DNA of 49,583 bases from Ascoidea tarda (nom. inval.) (GCA_030560485.1 JAKTTS010000051.1:1-49583); one strand, 5' to 3'; shown: positions 1 through 11,839, counted from the stretch's first letter. Program-made: numbers and translations. The notes: generated by a model not told the origin, from the sequence alone.

Positions 1-34
<34 letters not shown>

Positions 35-1798
35 GTTGTTGTTGTTGTTGTTGTTATTGTTGTTGACGGTATTATTGTTATTATTGTCATTTTGATATCC
101 GTTGTTTAGATAATCATTACTTTGATAATTACTGTTTTGATTATAATTATTTTGATAATTGTTTTGTAAGCTTTTTTGAAAATTATCATGCTGTTGTGGT
201 TGATGGTGCTGATAAAAAAAAGAGTTATTACTATTACTAACAACATTTAAATTTTTATGGTTATTTCTTTGGTTTTCAATCAATTTATGTTGATCATTTG
301 GAATATTTTTTTCATTTTTGCGATTGCGACTATAATTTTTATAATGGTTATTAATTGTGAAAAAAATTTCATTGTCTAAAGACTGTAACAGGCTGATATC
401 ATGTGAAGTATCGTGAACTTGGTTTAATGTATTAATATCGATAATATCATCAACATCATCAATGTTATCAAAATGATCAAGATTTGCAACATGATTAAAA
501 TCATTAAAATTGCTGGCTGAGTTGATGGAGTGGTTTGATTGAATCAATTGATTATTAGATCGGATAATATCAAAGTTGATATGACTCGTATTGTTGTCAT
601 TATTAATTTTATTGTTATTAGAATTATGAAAATCAGTATCGTTTATTGGATTGTTATTAGAATTTTGGATATTATTCATGTTTTTCATATTATTTATGTT
701 ATTTCCAGTTGTGGTTATTTTAGAATTTTGATTGAGGCTTAACATTTCAATGTCAATCTGGTTGTTATTATAATTTAGATTATTGATATTATTTGTGAAT
801 CGTTGATCAAAGTTGTTTAGATTTTGATTTGGGATGGAATTGTGATGATTTAATGGTTTATTGGAGTTTTTATCGACATAATTGCCAATATTATTATTAT
901 TGTTAGTATTATTATTGTTAGTATTATTATTGTTAGTATTAATGTTATCGTTATCATTATCATTATCATTACTATTATCATTATAATTTTCACTATAGTT
1001 TTCACTATAGTTTTCATTATAAATTTCATTGTCATTGTAATTGTCATTATCATTATCATTTTCGTTATCATTATCATTATCATTGTCATTATCATTATCG
1101 TCATCATTTTTTTTGTTTGGCAAACTATTTTTTTTCTTTAATAAATCGATTTTTTTTTTCAATTTAATTTTTTCTTCATCTAGTTCCACTTTTTTCTTAA
1201 TTTCTCTTATTTGTTGAAGAGACATACCAGGTTTTGCCCAAACGCAATTTTTTTTAAGTCTTTTACAATCTCCACAAATTGGCTTATTTTCATCGCATCT
1301 TTTTTTCCTTATTTTACAAGTAATGCAGCCTGTTTTTGATCTTTTTAAGAATTTGTTATTGCTCATGTTATTGATGTTGTTGATGGTGTTGATAAGAGAC
1401 AAGTTGCCCAAGCTGATGTTGTTGATTGAGTCATTGTTGTTGGTGTTGTCATTTGAGTTGATGTTGTTGATATTGATGTTTATATGATTGTTATTGTTGT
1501 TGTTTTCATTATTTGAGTTGTTAAAGGTATTATTAGAGATTTTATTATTATTGTTGTCGTCGTTGTTGTTGTCAATGGAATTGGATAAAGAGTTTAATAT
1601 GTGATTTGTGTTTGAGTCGTTTAAGATTGTTGAGTTTGACTTGAAATTTGAGATTGTTAGAATAGTGTCAGGACAAAATTTTATTTTAGTTTTATTGGTC
1701 ACAACGTTTACGATTTTATTTTGAGTGTTTTTGTTTGTATTGTTGTTGTTGTTGTTGTCATTATTATGAATTGGATTTAGTATAATTTTTTTGATCAA

Positions 1799-1845
<47 letters not shown>

Positions 1846-1972
1846 CATGGGTATGAGTATTTTTTGATGTATTTATTAGTGTATTTTTTATTGTGATATT
1901 TTTTTTAGTAATTTTAGAATTTGTAGAAACCCGATTATTTTTCAAATTGACTTTATCATTTATAAAAGACAT
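1..1972 (-). CDS. Zn2Cys6 zinc-cluster transcription factor, C-terminus cut by window edge
   Basis: The frame is open from the ATG at 1972 to the window edge (657 codons, no stop), so the C-terminus is missing. A fungal zinc cluster lies at about residues 216-243 with the spacing C-x2-C-x6-C-x6-C-x2-C-x6-C (C216, C219, C226, C233, C236, C243). It is led by RSKTGC and followed by a basic, coiled-coil-like helix (about 250-285). About 200 Asn/Ser/Thr-rich residues precede it, and Asn/Asp-rich sequence follows, ending in a poly-Asn run encoded by ATT/GTT repeats on the plus strand. No middle homology region is visible. An internal ATG at 1366, just before the cluster, could be an alternative start. 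It is probably a nuclear DNA-binding regulator. I do not recognise the orthologue. It is divergent from SFA1 across 1.5 kb. Confidence 0.85.
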
Positions 1973-2991
1973 TATATAATTGTTGAGATAAAATGGTAAA
2001 GTAATAGAGTGAAATTAAAAAGGTTAAAAAGATATAGAGGTGAAGATATTAAAGGTGCTAAATAAACAGAGCAAGTAAGAATTAAAATGATTAAATGAGA
2101 ATGAAACGAAATGAAATAAAATGAAAAATGGAATATTTTTTTATAAATAAAAGCCCCCAAAAAAAGAGTAAATTAAAAATACAGTATTTGTTTTCTGTTA
2201 AAGAGAAGAGAAAAAAAGAGAGAGAGAGAGAGGAAGGGAGGGAAGCGAAGTGAAAAAGAAGCAAAGAGGTTAAACAAGGATATTAGAGTGTTTTAGTTTA
2301 GATTTTTCTTAGGTAGATAATAAAGATAACAAAATAGAAAGATTAAATTAGGTTATAGTGCTAGATATGGGTTTGGTATATCAAGATTAAAGTAATTAAT
2401 AAGTTATTAATAAAATAGTAAAACGATTTGTTTAGGATTTGAGAAAACAGGAAAAAAGCAGGATAAATGAGATATTTCTGATAAGATATTAGAGGGCTTG
2501 AAGGTATAAAGAATATTATTCCTTTAAGGTAATAAAGGAAAGAAAATAAGGACCAAGAACCAAACTAATTTCAAAGGATGATGAAGGCAGTCTAAATCGT
2601 GCATAAGAAGAGAGTTGGAAAAGAAAGCTTGAAAAGCGAATAAGATGGAATCAATAAGAGCAGCTTGAAGCAGTAAACTTATGGAAGCAAATTCTCAGCA
2701 AATTCAGTTGGAATACTGCCAAATGAAAGATAATGGGTATTTCGTGGGATTTGCTTTTTTTGGGTCGCGATGCAGCCTTGGGATTAGAGTTATTCTCACC
2801 CAGAAGCAGCACAGCAGCACAGCAGAGACGGACAACAGAAGAGGTGGAAGAGGTGGAAGAAATGGAAAAGGTGAAAGAAGCAAAGAAAGTGGAAGAGGCA
2901 GAGGAAGCAGGAGAAGCAGAAGAAGCAAAAGAAGCAAAAAACGATCTCCGAAGGCAGAGAATCGTCTTCACCGCCACCCTCTGCATCTTTG

Positions 2992-3007
2992 CACGTGCGC
3001 TGACTCA
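2992..3007. promoter_or_regulatory. Adjacent CACGTG and TGACTCA motifs upstream of SFA1
   Basis: CACGTG lies at 2992-2997 (bHLH/E-box type) and TGACTCA at 3001-3007, which is the Gcn4/AP-1 consensus. They are about 490 bp before the SFA1 ATG and more than 1 kb from the divergent regulator. The motif match is seen directly. Use by a Gcn4- or Yap-type bZIP factor is inference. Confidence 0.4.
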
Positions 3008-3383
3008 GCAGCCCCTTTGGATGACATCAGTTCTGTTCCACTGGTGCGGGTTTTCAGCTGCAGCTGCATTGGCGCGCGCTGTGGTTAGTAGCGCTGGTAG
3101 GGAGATTTGTTGATTAGCACGTACTAATCGGACAGTTATCACGCTGCGAATTTTTTTGCAGAACGGTGAAAATTTTGCCCTTTGTATTTGCGTGCGCTGA
3201 TTGGGTGGACCGAATCAGCGCAGCATATGAGGCGCTCACTTGAGCAGGTATCGAGTGCTGACCCGCATGAGAAGCACCGTTTGGGCAATAATATCCACCT
3301 CCACAATGGCGATGGATGATGATAATGAAATTTTTCATTTATCCCTAAAGCAGCAAATTCGAATTAACTGAGCTCCTCCAGAA

Positions 3384-3390
3384 TATATAT
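3384..3390 (+). promoter_or_regulatory. TATA box of SFA1
   Basis: TATATAT lies about 100 bp upstream of the SFA1 ATG, a usual distance for yeast TATA promoters. It is followed by a pyrimidine- and CAAT-rich leader. Confidence 0.55.
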
Positions 3391-3478
3391 TAAGTCAATT
3401 GTTTTCTGCATCGAGCCAATATCTGAATCTCATCTTCATTCTTCTTCAAATCAACAATCACTACTCACTAATCACTAA

Positions 3479-4630
<1,152 letters not shown>

Positions 4631-4843
4631 ATATTTGAAGTGACTAAATATTCAATTAAATATAACAAATTAACAGGATAATAAAATAACAGAATAACAA
4701 TTAAAGAAAATTAAACCCATTTGAAGTCAATTTTAAACCAAGCGAACAATGCCCATTTTTATACTCTCGATATTTTAACTCGATAACCACCGCTATTCTC
4801 ATTCCAGCCAGCCTAAAGTGAGACAGAGAAGAGGTTATCCCAT

Positions 4844-4913
4844 CGCAGTGGTTAGTGTGTATTTCTCGCAGTGGTTACGACCGCTGTGGAACGTGGAGCG
4901 GCTAACCACTGCG
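4844..4913. repeat. Three copies of CGCAGTGGTTA, two direct and one inverted
   Basis: CGCAGTGGTTAG is at 4844-4855 and CGCAGTGGTTA at 4867-4877. The inverted copy CTAACCACTGCG is at 4902-4913. A related TAACCACCGC lies at about 4784-4793. The direct and inverted copies could fold into a hairpin or be clustered sites for one factor. They lie about 1.15 kb upstream of the UME6 ATG. Confidence 0.6.
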
Positions 4914-5940
4914 CTGGTTTGGTTTGCGAGCAGCACGGGCCAACGCACCTGCATGCGTAAAAACAGCACTGCATGAGATACACATTGAGAAGCGTGCGCG
5001 CTCGCAATCCGCTCATATCCACTCCGCGTGGTCCGCTGTTTACGTTTGCGTGTTTATGTTGTGCCGAATCGGGCAGGAGCAGTTCCAGCAGCAGAGGCAG
5101 CAGCAGCAGCAGCAGAGACTGCGGGTGAGGCTGGTGCTGCCTAAGCTGTGCGTGGCTCTGGTGTGCGTGGCTCGTTGGCGCCGGGGCTGAGGACAGCGTC
5201 GTGCAGCACCAGCCCCAGTCCCAGTCCCAGAACAAGCACCACAGAAAGCGCTCGATCCAACCGATCTGCTTTCTTCCCACTCAATCTCTGTTCTGTTCCA
5301 GATCCCAAGCCAGAAATTTCATTCTCTGCTTTCTTTGCTGTGTTTCAACTGTTTTCAATCTGCGTTTTTTGCCTATTTTTTTCTTTCGCTCAGTTTGTTT
5401 GTTTTGTTTTCTCTTTAACAAAACAAATTATATTCAATTTGTTCAATCATACCTATTATTATCTAATCACATCTACTACCATCTACCACCTACCACCTAC
5501 TGCTATCTACTCCCTTCTCACCAACCTCAACAATCAACTTACTAACATATCTGCCTTTTTATCAACCACATAGAAACACACATTTATTCCCCCAATTCGC
5601 CAACTCTTTTTTAATCTCTCTTTTAGAAAATATTCAATAACTTCACTTCACTTCACATCCCCCTCAATCTTCAAATATCTCCAAATACCTTTAAATATCC
5701 TCCAATATTTCACTATAATCCATTCTATCTATTCATTCTACTATTCCATAATCAAGCCTTTTAACCTGCACTTCAACACCATACCATAGAGAAACCTAAG
5801 CTTAATATTTATTTCCAGAATTTATCAATAAAGGGTGTTTTTCATCTACTCTTTTCTTTTTGCTCTCATCTTACTTTCTCTTGGTTATTTATTCATTTTT
5901 ATTTGGTCTCCTCTTGTTTGATCTCTTTTTGTTAGCTCTC

Positions 5941-6020
5941 TATATCCTATCTTATACTATCTTACACTATCTTATATTATCTCACACTATCTCACACTAT
6001 CTCATATTTATACTATCTCA
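5941..6020 (+). repeat. Short tandem repeats of ACTATCTYA type in the UME6 leader
   Basis: About eight imperfect units of roughly 10 bp (variants of CACTATCT and TACTATCT) lie directly before the UME6 start. They are in frame with UME6 and free of stops, but the in-frame stretch holds no ATG before 6049, so it is read here as untranslated leader. Confidence 0.6.
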
Positions 6021-6048
6021 CCCCACCCTATATTTTTTTTTTGTAAAG

Positions 6049-9000
6049 ATGATGAATGGAACCCAGGCTATACCTAAATCTCAATCTCATTTATTATCAA
6101 ATGATATTAACAACATCAACAACATCAACAACCTAAACAATCTCAACAACATCAATAACCTAAACAATCTCAACAATAATATCAACAACTTATCCAATTT
6201 AAATAATGTCACCAATCTCAGTAATTTCAACACCCTCAACAATTTCAATCCTCTTAATTTTAACCTAAATAACCTTAACAATCTTACCAACCTCAATAAT
6301 CTAAATAATTTCTCCAATTTAAATAATATCAACTTAAATAATATCAACTCTCTTCAAACTCAATCAATCTTAATCGATTCCTTTAATAACTCAGACCTAG
6401 ATAATAACAACAATAATAATACTACTACTAATAATAATAGTAATAATAGTAACAATAATAACAACAACAACAACAACAACAACAATATTTCAGATTTTTC
6501 AACTCTTCTTAATAATTTCGATCTATCAAATATCAACAATTTTACTTCTCCAAATACTTCTTTAAACCTAAACTTATCTGACATTCAACCAAATAATCTA
6601 TTCAACAACAATAAAATCATAAACAACCCCTTAAATCCAATAAACTCTTTAAATTCAATTCAACAGATCAGCGATCTAAACCAAATCAATCAGCAAATCA
6701 ACCAATTTAACCACTTGAACCAAATCAACTCAATCAGCCAAAACCAAAATGACCAAATCTCAAACTTATTATCCCATTCACAGTCTCTGTCTCAACAATC
6801 TCCTCTAGATTTAGCAAATACTTCATCCAACTCAATCAACAATTCTCCCAACAAAGACAACAACAACAATTCAAACGCCAATACAAATAACAACATTAAT
6901 GCCACTGCAAATTACATTGCAAACTCGTTGCCTTCAAATGACTTTGAATTTAACATGCTTCTTCAAATGAAGGCAAAAGAACTCTTGCTCATACAACAAA
7001 CTTACCAGCAATTGCAACAAAACAAACAATTAAAACAACTCAAAAACTTATATACCACTTCAAACTCTTCCCAATCTAATAACAATAACAATAACAATAA
7101 CAATAACACTACAACTCCAAATCACACAACCACGACAAATACTACCAATACCAACAACAACCCCTTGATAAATAGCCTTCTATATCAACAGCAATTGCAA
7201 CAATTATATCTTTTACAGCAACAACAAAATGCCCAAGCCCAAGCCCAAGCCCAAGCCCAAGCCCAAGCTCAAGCCCAATCTCATCCTAATAACCAACAGA
7301 AAAACCTACTAAACGCCCACAACACACCAAACAATAGCTCATCTTTCTCGGTTCATTCTACTCCCAATGTCAATCCTTCCTCAATGTTTCCAACTCTAAC
7401 CAATCAACTACCAAACGATATCCTACCAGAAACACTCACTTCCCCAATCATAAACTATAATACTCACTCAAGACAAGTTAGCAACGTCTCTGCTATTATG
7501 AGTCCTGCTATTCAGACTAATATGAGCGATTTTTCTTCTCAAGAAAGTCCAAGCCTAAACCATGTTTCCTTTAATAACCTCAATAGTTTTGAATCTCTAA
7601 ACTATCCCTTTTATGAATCAAAAACTCAGAACTCAATGCTATCTGATCAAAACATTAACATAAATACAAACCCAGACAATCTCAACTTCACCAATACTCT
7701 TGATCCAATCACTGATGAACAAATATTGGAAATCGGAAAACAGTTCGATCAATTAACTGAAAACCAACTAAATCAGTTAAATCAAAAAGATATCGACGAC
7801 TTGAATTTCTTGGAAAATAAAAATTCAAGCAATTCTTCTCAAGATATTGATCAATATTTGTCATTTGATGATTGTATTGATTTTAGCAGCGCTAATAACA
7901 CTCCCAATTCTTGTGAATCTAATGACTGCGACAATAATTTAAATAACAATATCAACCAATTTTTCAATGAATCTATAATCGATTTTGATTTACCAGATAA
8001 TAATCAAAGCTCCCCATTTTCAAACGAGAAAAAAAAAATCATTCAAAGCTCTCCGCATGATAATATTAAATCTGATAAATTCAATTCTGATCTCAATAAA
8101 GATAATTTGAATTATCATCTCAATACACCTAAACATAAAAAAATGGATTTAAATATAGCAAATTTCTCTCAAAATACCTCACTTCCACACCCCAATGTTA
8201 AGCAATTAAACCAATCAAACTATAACAATAACGATGATTCTTTTATCGATGATGGCGATACAACGATTATCATGAATACTCTGATGATAGATTGTGAAAA
8301 ACCTAACTTTTCAACTATGGATAGTTTCACTAATCAGAATAACATACTAGGCAATAAATCATCGCCCTTATTACCATCACCTTTAACTTTAAAGTCAAAT
8401 GTTGAGATTAGTAATTATAAAAATGGCAATGGTGCTGATAATATTAGAAAAGAAAACAAAATTAGGGGGGTTAATGATGATGAGGACGATGATCACTTTG
8501 AATTGCCAAAAATGAAACCAATTAGACATTTAAAAGAACTTTCTTCAATTCCAAAATTAAGTCCACCGGCAATATTAGATAGTGGTTCAAAAATATCTAA
8601 ATATGGATCAAGTTACAAAAAGATTCCAAGTCTTAATGAAAAATTAACTTTTATTGACGAAACAAGTGTTTTGAATGGAACAAATGAGTGTTTAAGCCCT
8701 GGTTTACATTCACCACTTCAAAATAGAAACAGATCAAGAAGTAGATCAAAATCTCCAATGAGAAGACCATTTCATCAAAGAACAAGATCGACATCACCAG
8801 TTAAACATAATCTTAGCTCACAATTTCTTTCCAATTTGAAGTATAATAATGATTTGGGCAACATTTCACTACCATACCAAACTCCCCCATCTTCACCAAC
8901 AAAAGCCATGAGTAATTTAACATTAACTTCGCCAATTGGACAAATAGTTTCATTGTCATCATCAAGTTCCTTAGCAGCTTCTCCAATTCACGATGGAAGT

Positions 9001-9591
9001 GGAACACCAGGATTTTTCTTGAAGCCATCACTCACCAGAAAGAGAATAGCAACTTCACCAAGATCAAAGACTGGCTGTTGGACTTGCAGAATTAGACATA
9101 AAAAATGCGATGAGACCCGACCAATTTGTAAAAATTGCTCCAAAATTAATATTAAATGCGATCAATATTACGATCCTAAACCAATTTATATGGCGGATGA
9201 GGAAGAAAAGAAGAAAAAATTACGCGAGATATCGTTAATGTGGAAGTCTAGATACAAATCAAAGAAAAGTAACACTGGAATTGAAAGCTCAAAAGCAAGC
9301 CCTATGGCAAATAATAGTCAATCACAATCCCAGCTATTATCGCAACCACTATCCCAATCACATATCTTAAATACCAAGGGCAGTAATAATAATAACATTT
9401 TGTCTTCAAGCCAAAATGAGAGAAGAGAAAGTATTATTGATATCAGTCTGGGCAGTTCGAGTGATAATGACAATATTTGCAACACCAGTCCCACAGCAAG
9501 TGAAAACAGTCATACAGCTTTAGAAGAAAAAAATAATACACAAACTCTAAACACAAAGGAAAACGGCTCGAAACTTGAAAAGAGCAATTGA
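6049..9591 (+). CDS. UME6: Ume6-like transcriptional regulator with C-terminal Zn2Cys6 cluster
   Basis: A protein of 1180 residues from the ATG at 6049. The frame stays open upstream to about 5860, but only from a TTG. The zinc cluster is near the C-terminus (C1010 to C1037; TGCWTCRIRHKKC followed by the second Cys triplet). It is followed by a DPKP segment and a Lys-rich helix. That C-terminal position and flanking sequence match Ume6, which binds URS1 and recruits Sin3-Rpd3 and Isw2 to repress early meiotic and metabolic genes. The N-terminus is a long run of Asn-Asn-hydrophobic triplets (about 18-100). Poly-Asn, Gln-rich and eight QA-type units follow, and an SR/SP-rich basic segment sits at about 890-930. 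The Sin3-binding region cannot be placed by eye. Confidence 0.82.
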   Translation: MMNGTQAIPKSQSHLLSNDINNINNINNLNNLNNINNLNNLNNNINNLSNLNNVTNLSNFNTLNNFNPLNFNLNNLNNLTNLNNLNNFSNLNNINLNNINSLQTQSILIDSFNNSDLDNNNNNNTTTNNNSNNSNNNNNNNNNNNNISDFSTLLNNFDLSNINNFTSPNTSLNLNLSDIQPNNLFNNNKIINNPLNPINSLNSIQQISDLNQINQQINQFNHLNQINSISQNQNDQISNLLSHSQSLSQQSPLDLANTSSNSINNSPNKDNNNNSNANTNNNINATANYIANSLPSNDFEFNMLLQMKAKELLLIQQTYQQLQQNKQLKQLKNLYTTSNSSQSNNNNNNNNNNTTTPNHTTTTNTTNTNNNPLINSLLYQQQLQQLYLLQQQQNAQAQAQAQAQAQAQAQSHPNNQQKNLLNAHNTPNNSSSFSVHSTPNVNPSSMFPTLTNQLPNDILPETLTSPIINYNTHSRQVSNVSAIMSPAIQTNMSDFSSQESPSLNHVSFNNLNSFESLNYPFYESKTQNSMLSDQNININTNPDNLNFTNTLDPITDEQILEIGKQFDQLTENQLNQLNQKDIDDLNFLENKNSSNSSQDIDQYLSFDDCIDFSSANNTPNSCESNDCDNNLNNNINQFFNESIIDFDLPDNNQSSPFSNEKKKIIQSSPHDNIKSDKFNSDLNKDNLNYHLNTPKHKKMDLNIANFSQNTSLPHPNVKQLNQSNYNNNDDSFIDDGDTTIIMNTLMIDCEKPNFSTMDSFTNQNNILGNKSSPLLPSPLTLKSNVEISNYKNGNGADNIRKENKIRGVNDDEDDDHFELPKMKPIRHLKELSSIPKLSPPAILDSGSKISKYGSSYKKIPSLNEKLTFIDETSVLNGTNECLSPGLHSPLQNRNRSRSRSKSPMRRPFHQRTRSTSPVKHNLSSQFLSNLKYNNDLGNISLPYQTPPSSPTKAMSNLTLTSPIGQIVSLSSSSSLAASPIHDGSGTPGFFLKPSLTRKRIATSPRSKTGCWTCRIRHKKCDETRPICKNCSKINIKCDQYYDPKPIYMADEEEKKKKLREISLMWKSRYKSKKSNTGIESSKASPMANNSQSQSQLLSQPLSQSHILNTKGSNNNNILSSSQNERRESIIDISLGSSSDNDNICNTSPTASENSHTALEEKNNTQTLNTKENGSKLEKSN
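6103..6350 (+). repeat. Asn-Asn-(Leu/Ile/Phe) codon repeats in UME6
   Basis: Repeated nine-base units of the AAC-AAY-MTC kind encode Asn-Asn-Leu/Ile/Phe triplets for about 80 residues. The hydrophobic residue falls every third position, unlike a plain poly-Asn tract. Confidence 0.75.
7231..7278 (+). repeat. Eight tandem GCCCAA hexamers encoding Ala-Gln repeats in UME6
   Basis: Eight perfect or near-perfect six-base units, one with GCTCAA, lie within the Gln-rich part of UME6. This is a coding microsatellite likely to vary in length between strains. Confidence 0.85.
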
Positions 9592-9697
9592 GTTTGAGTC
9601 TAATAGTATCTTTTTGTTAACTTGCTGTGATTAATTTTTGAATTTTGATAGAGATGTTGTTTTATAATATCAGTTATACTTAGGATGGAACGTAACG

Positions 9698-9743
9698 TTT
9701 TTTTTTTATTTTTTTTATTTTTTTTATTTTTTTTATTTTTTTT
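9698..9743 (+). repeat. Period-9 (ATTTTTTTT) tandem tract
   Basis: An initial T run is followed by four A-T8 units, about 110-150 bp after the UME6 stop. It could be an efficiency or poly(A)-type 3' signal or a nucleosome-excluding tract. Confidence 0.8.
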
Positions 9744-10345
9744 GATTTCAAGTTATATTTTGTTTGTTCAATTCTTTTACCTCTTATTACATTAGAACAA
9801 TCAACTTATTTTATATTAAGCAATTTCACTTTCTTGTCTACCTTTTTGTCTACTCTCTTGTCTACTTTTTTGAGATTTTTTTAATTTGATTTATTGTACT
9901 ATTTAAAATTATGTTTTCTTTGAGTATATTATTATTTTCTTTATTGTCTTTTAATACGTTAATATAAATTTCTTTAGTTGCAAAGATTGCCTTTACCATT
10001 TTGTGTTTTTGTGTTTTTGTATTTGGCAAATTCCCGATTTGGACATGTGAGCTCTGTCGGCTACAGCTGTTTTAGAAATTACTACTTTGGGATGTAAGCG
10101 ACTCTTGTGCACGTGAAAGTGATTATAACACAGAAGTTGTATATATCTGTTAATTGTGCATAGTTGTGCCTGTGCCAAAAACTCTATTTGCACTTTCGAT
10201 GTGGTGTGGAAAAGACGAAATATCCAATTGGAGTTATGTTTGGTATTGAAGCAGCAACTTTGCAAAATGCTGTTAATATTCGCTATTCACGTTTAATGTT
10301 CTAATACACAAATATGAGATTGTTGCTTTGGGCTTTGTTCAGTTT

Positions 10346-10355
10346 GTATATAAGG
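10346..10355 (+). promoter_or_regulatory. TATA box of the Gre2-like reductase gene
   Basis: GTATATAAGG lies about 125 bp upstream of the ATG at 10479, a typical stress-type yeast promoter arrangement. A CACGTG is further upstream. Confidence 0.5.
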
Positions 10356-10478
10356 CTTCCTTGATCCGGTGTTTTAGTTTTTGTTGTTGCTTGTTCTCTA
10401 ACTTTTTTGGTGGTATCTTCTAAATCTTCGACTTTATCCTCAATTCATTCCAATAAATCTCTGCTATTCTGATTTAAC

Positions 10479-11561
10479 ATGTCTTCAAAGTCATCTGTGT
10501 TAGTTACTGGTGGTTCTGGTTTTGTTGCTTTGCACGTTATTGACACATTATTATCAAAAGGTTATACTGTTGTTGCCACTTTTAGATCCAAAGAAAAAGC
10601 AGATCCAGTTTTAGCTGGTTTCAACAAGAAACATCCTGACCCAATAAAGGGCAGACTATCATATGAAATTGTTAAGGACATTACTAACAAAGAAGAATTT
10701 GATCAACTTTTCAAGGCTGACAAATCCATCAAATATGTAATTCACACAGCTGCTAACTTTTCCTTTGGCTTTAATAAACCATTGGAAGAAGTTTACTTGA
10801 ATCCTGCTCGTGATGGTGCCTTGAATGTATTGAACAGTATTGTGGAATACGCTCCACAAGTCACTAATGTTGTTGTAACTTCTTCTTTTGCTGCAATCTT
10901 AAACAGCAATAAATTTGGTGACAAATCTTTTATCCACACTGAAGAAACTTGGAATCCATTAAATTGGGATGATCCTTCAAATAATAATGAAAATTCAGCT
11001 TACGTTATCTCAAAAAAAGTTGCTGAGAAGGCTTCGTGGGATTTTGTCAAGGAAAAGAAACCAAACTTTCAATTGACCTCAGTCAATCCTCCTTTTATCT
11101 TTGGTCCTCAATTATTTGAGGATTCATTGAAAAATGAAACTCTAAATACTTCTGCTGAAATTATCAACAAATTGTTGAAAACAACTCCAAAGGATGATGA
11201 AACAGATCCAGAACAATTTAGCAAAAGATTTCTGCTTTCCGTTGATGTTAGAGATGTTGCTCTATTCCACATTTTACCATTGGAAAACTCAAAATTAGAA
11301 GGTAAAAGAGAGTTTATTGCTGAATCAAAATTCAGTGATCAAAAATTATTAAATTTAATCAATGAAAACTTTCCAGCTTTGAATGGAAAAATTGCAAAGG
11401 GTATCCCATCAAATGCTGATAAACTCGACAAAAAAAATGCATATTATGATTCTAGTAAAACTTTGGAATCGTCTGGTGCAAAATTAATTCCTCTAAAGAA
11501 AACTATCGTTGATAGCGTTAATCAAATTTTAGATTATAAAAAAAATAACTCCACTTCATAA
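10479..11561 (+). CDS. NADPH-dependent aldehyde/ketone reductase, Gre2/Ari1 family
   Basis: A complete 360-residue extended short-chain dehydrogenase. The cofactor loop TGGSGFVA is at residues 10-17. The catalytic Tyr-x3-Lys is at Y175/K179 (YVISK), with the catalytic Ser at about 135-136 (VVTSSF). A VDVRDVA motif typical of Gre2-like and dihydroflavonol-reductase-like proteins lies near residue 255. Family members are cytosolic, reduce methylglyoxal, isovaleraldehyde or other carbonyls with NADPH, and are often stress-induced. Saccharomyces has several paralogues (GRE2, ARI1 and others), and I cannot say which one this matches. It is convergent with CSC1 across about 280 bp of AT-rich DNA. 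Confidence 0.9.
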   Translation: MSSKSSVLVTGGSGFVALHVIDTLLSKGYTVVATFRSKEKADPVLAGFNKKHPDPIKGRLSYEIVKDITNKEEFDQLFKADKSIKYVIHTAANFSFGFNKPLEEVYLNPARDGALNVLNSIVEYAPQVTNVVVTSSFAAILNSNKFGDKSFIHTEETWNPLNWDDPSNNNENSAYVISKKVAEKASWDFVKEKKPNFQLTSVNPPFIFGPQLFEDSLKNETLNTSAEIINKLLKTTPKDDETDPEQFSKRFLLSVDVRDVALFHILPLENSKLEGKREFIAESKFSDQKLLNLINENFPALNGKIAKGIPSNADKLDKKNAYYDSSKTLESSGAKLIPLKKTIVDSVNQILDYKKNNSTS

Positions 11562-11839
11562 GAGCTGCAACCAATTGTTGTTTTCGTTAAGTTGAAAAAA
11601 TATCAAATAATTATCTTTAAGTTTTATAGTAGTATTTATAGGTTTTAATACAAAAATCATGAAAAAATTAAACAAATTTTTAAAGAATGTATTAGTGAAT
11701 GTTCAAAACATATTAAAAATAATTGTAAGTAATCCCTTAAAGTGTTCTTTTAGATAAATTAAGAAAACCCTAGACAAAAAAAAATATAAATTAAAAGTTA
11801 AAAAAAATTAAAAAAATTATAATATAAAAAACCAATTAC

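Larger units (their letters stand above)
4631..6048. other. Intergenic region and long 5' leader of UME6
   Basis: 1.4 kb with no convincing gene. The first part is the SFA1 3' region. A relatively GC-rich core (about 4830-5240) holds three CGCAGTGGTTA-type sites and a CAG-rich stretch (about 5090-5120). From about 5270 to 6048 the plus strand is strongly pyrimidine-rich, with short tandem repeats just before the UME6 ATG. This resembles the long, regulated leaders of yeast transcription factor genes. Confidence 0.55.
9592..10478. other. Intergenic region, UME6 3' end and promoter of the Gre2-like gene
   Basis: No convincing gene. The UME6 3' side is T-rich with a period-9 tract. A CACGTG lies at 10110-10115 and a TATA box at about 10346-10355, before the reductase gene. 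Confidence 0.55.

Noticed and set aside
2651-3113. Overlapping open frames on both strands around a GAAGAG-rich block
   Set aside because: The products are Glu/Lys-, Arg/Ser- or Leu-rich purely from the purine repeat. Several frames are open at once and none shows a domain or conserved start.
5860-6048. Hydrophobic, signal-anchor-like extension in frame with UME6
   Set aside because: It can only start from a TTG. The first ATG is at 6049, and the stretch is explained by pyrimidine-rich leader repeats. A nuclear regulator is not expected to carry a membrane anchor.
9993-10265. Minus-strand 90-codon frame upstream of the Gre2-like gene
   Set aside because: It lies in the reductase promoter, over its CACGTG, with no recognisable domain.
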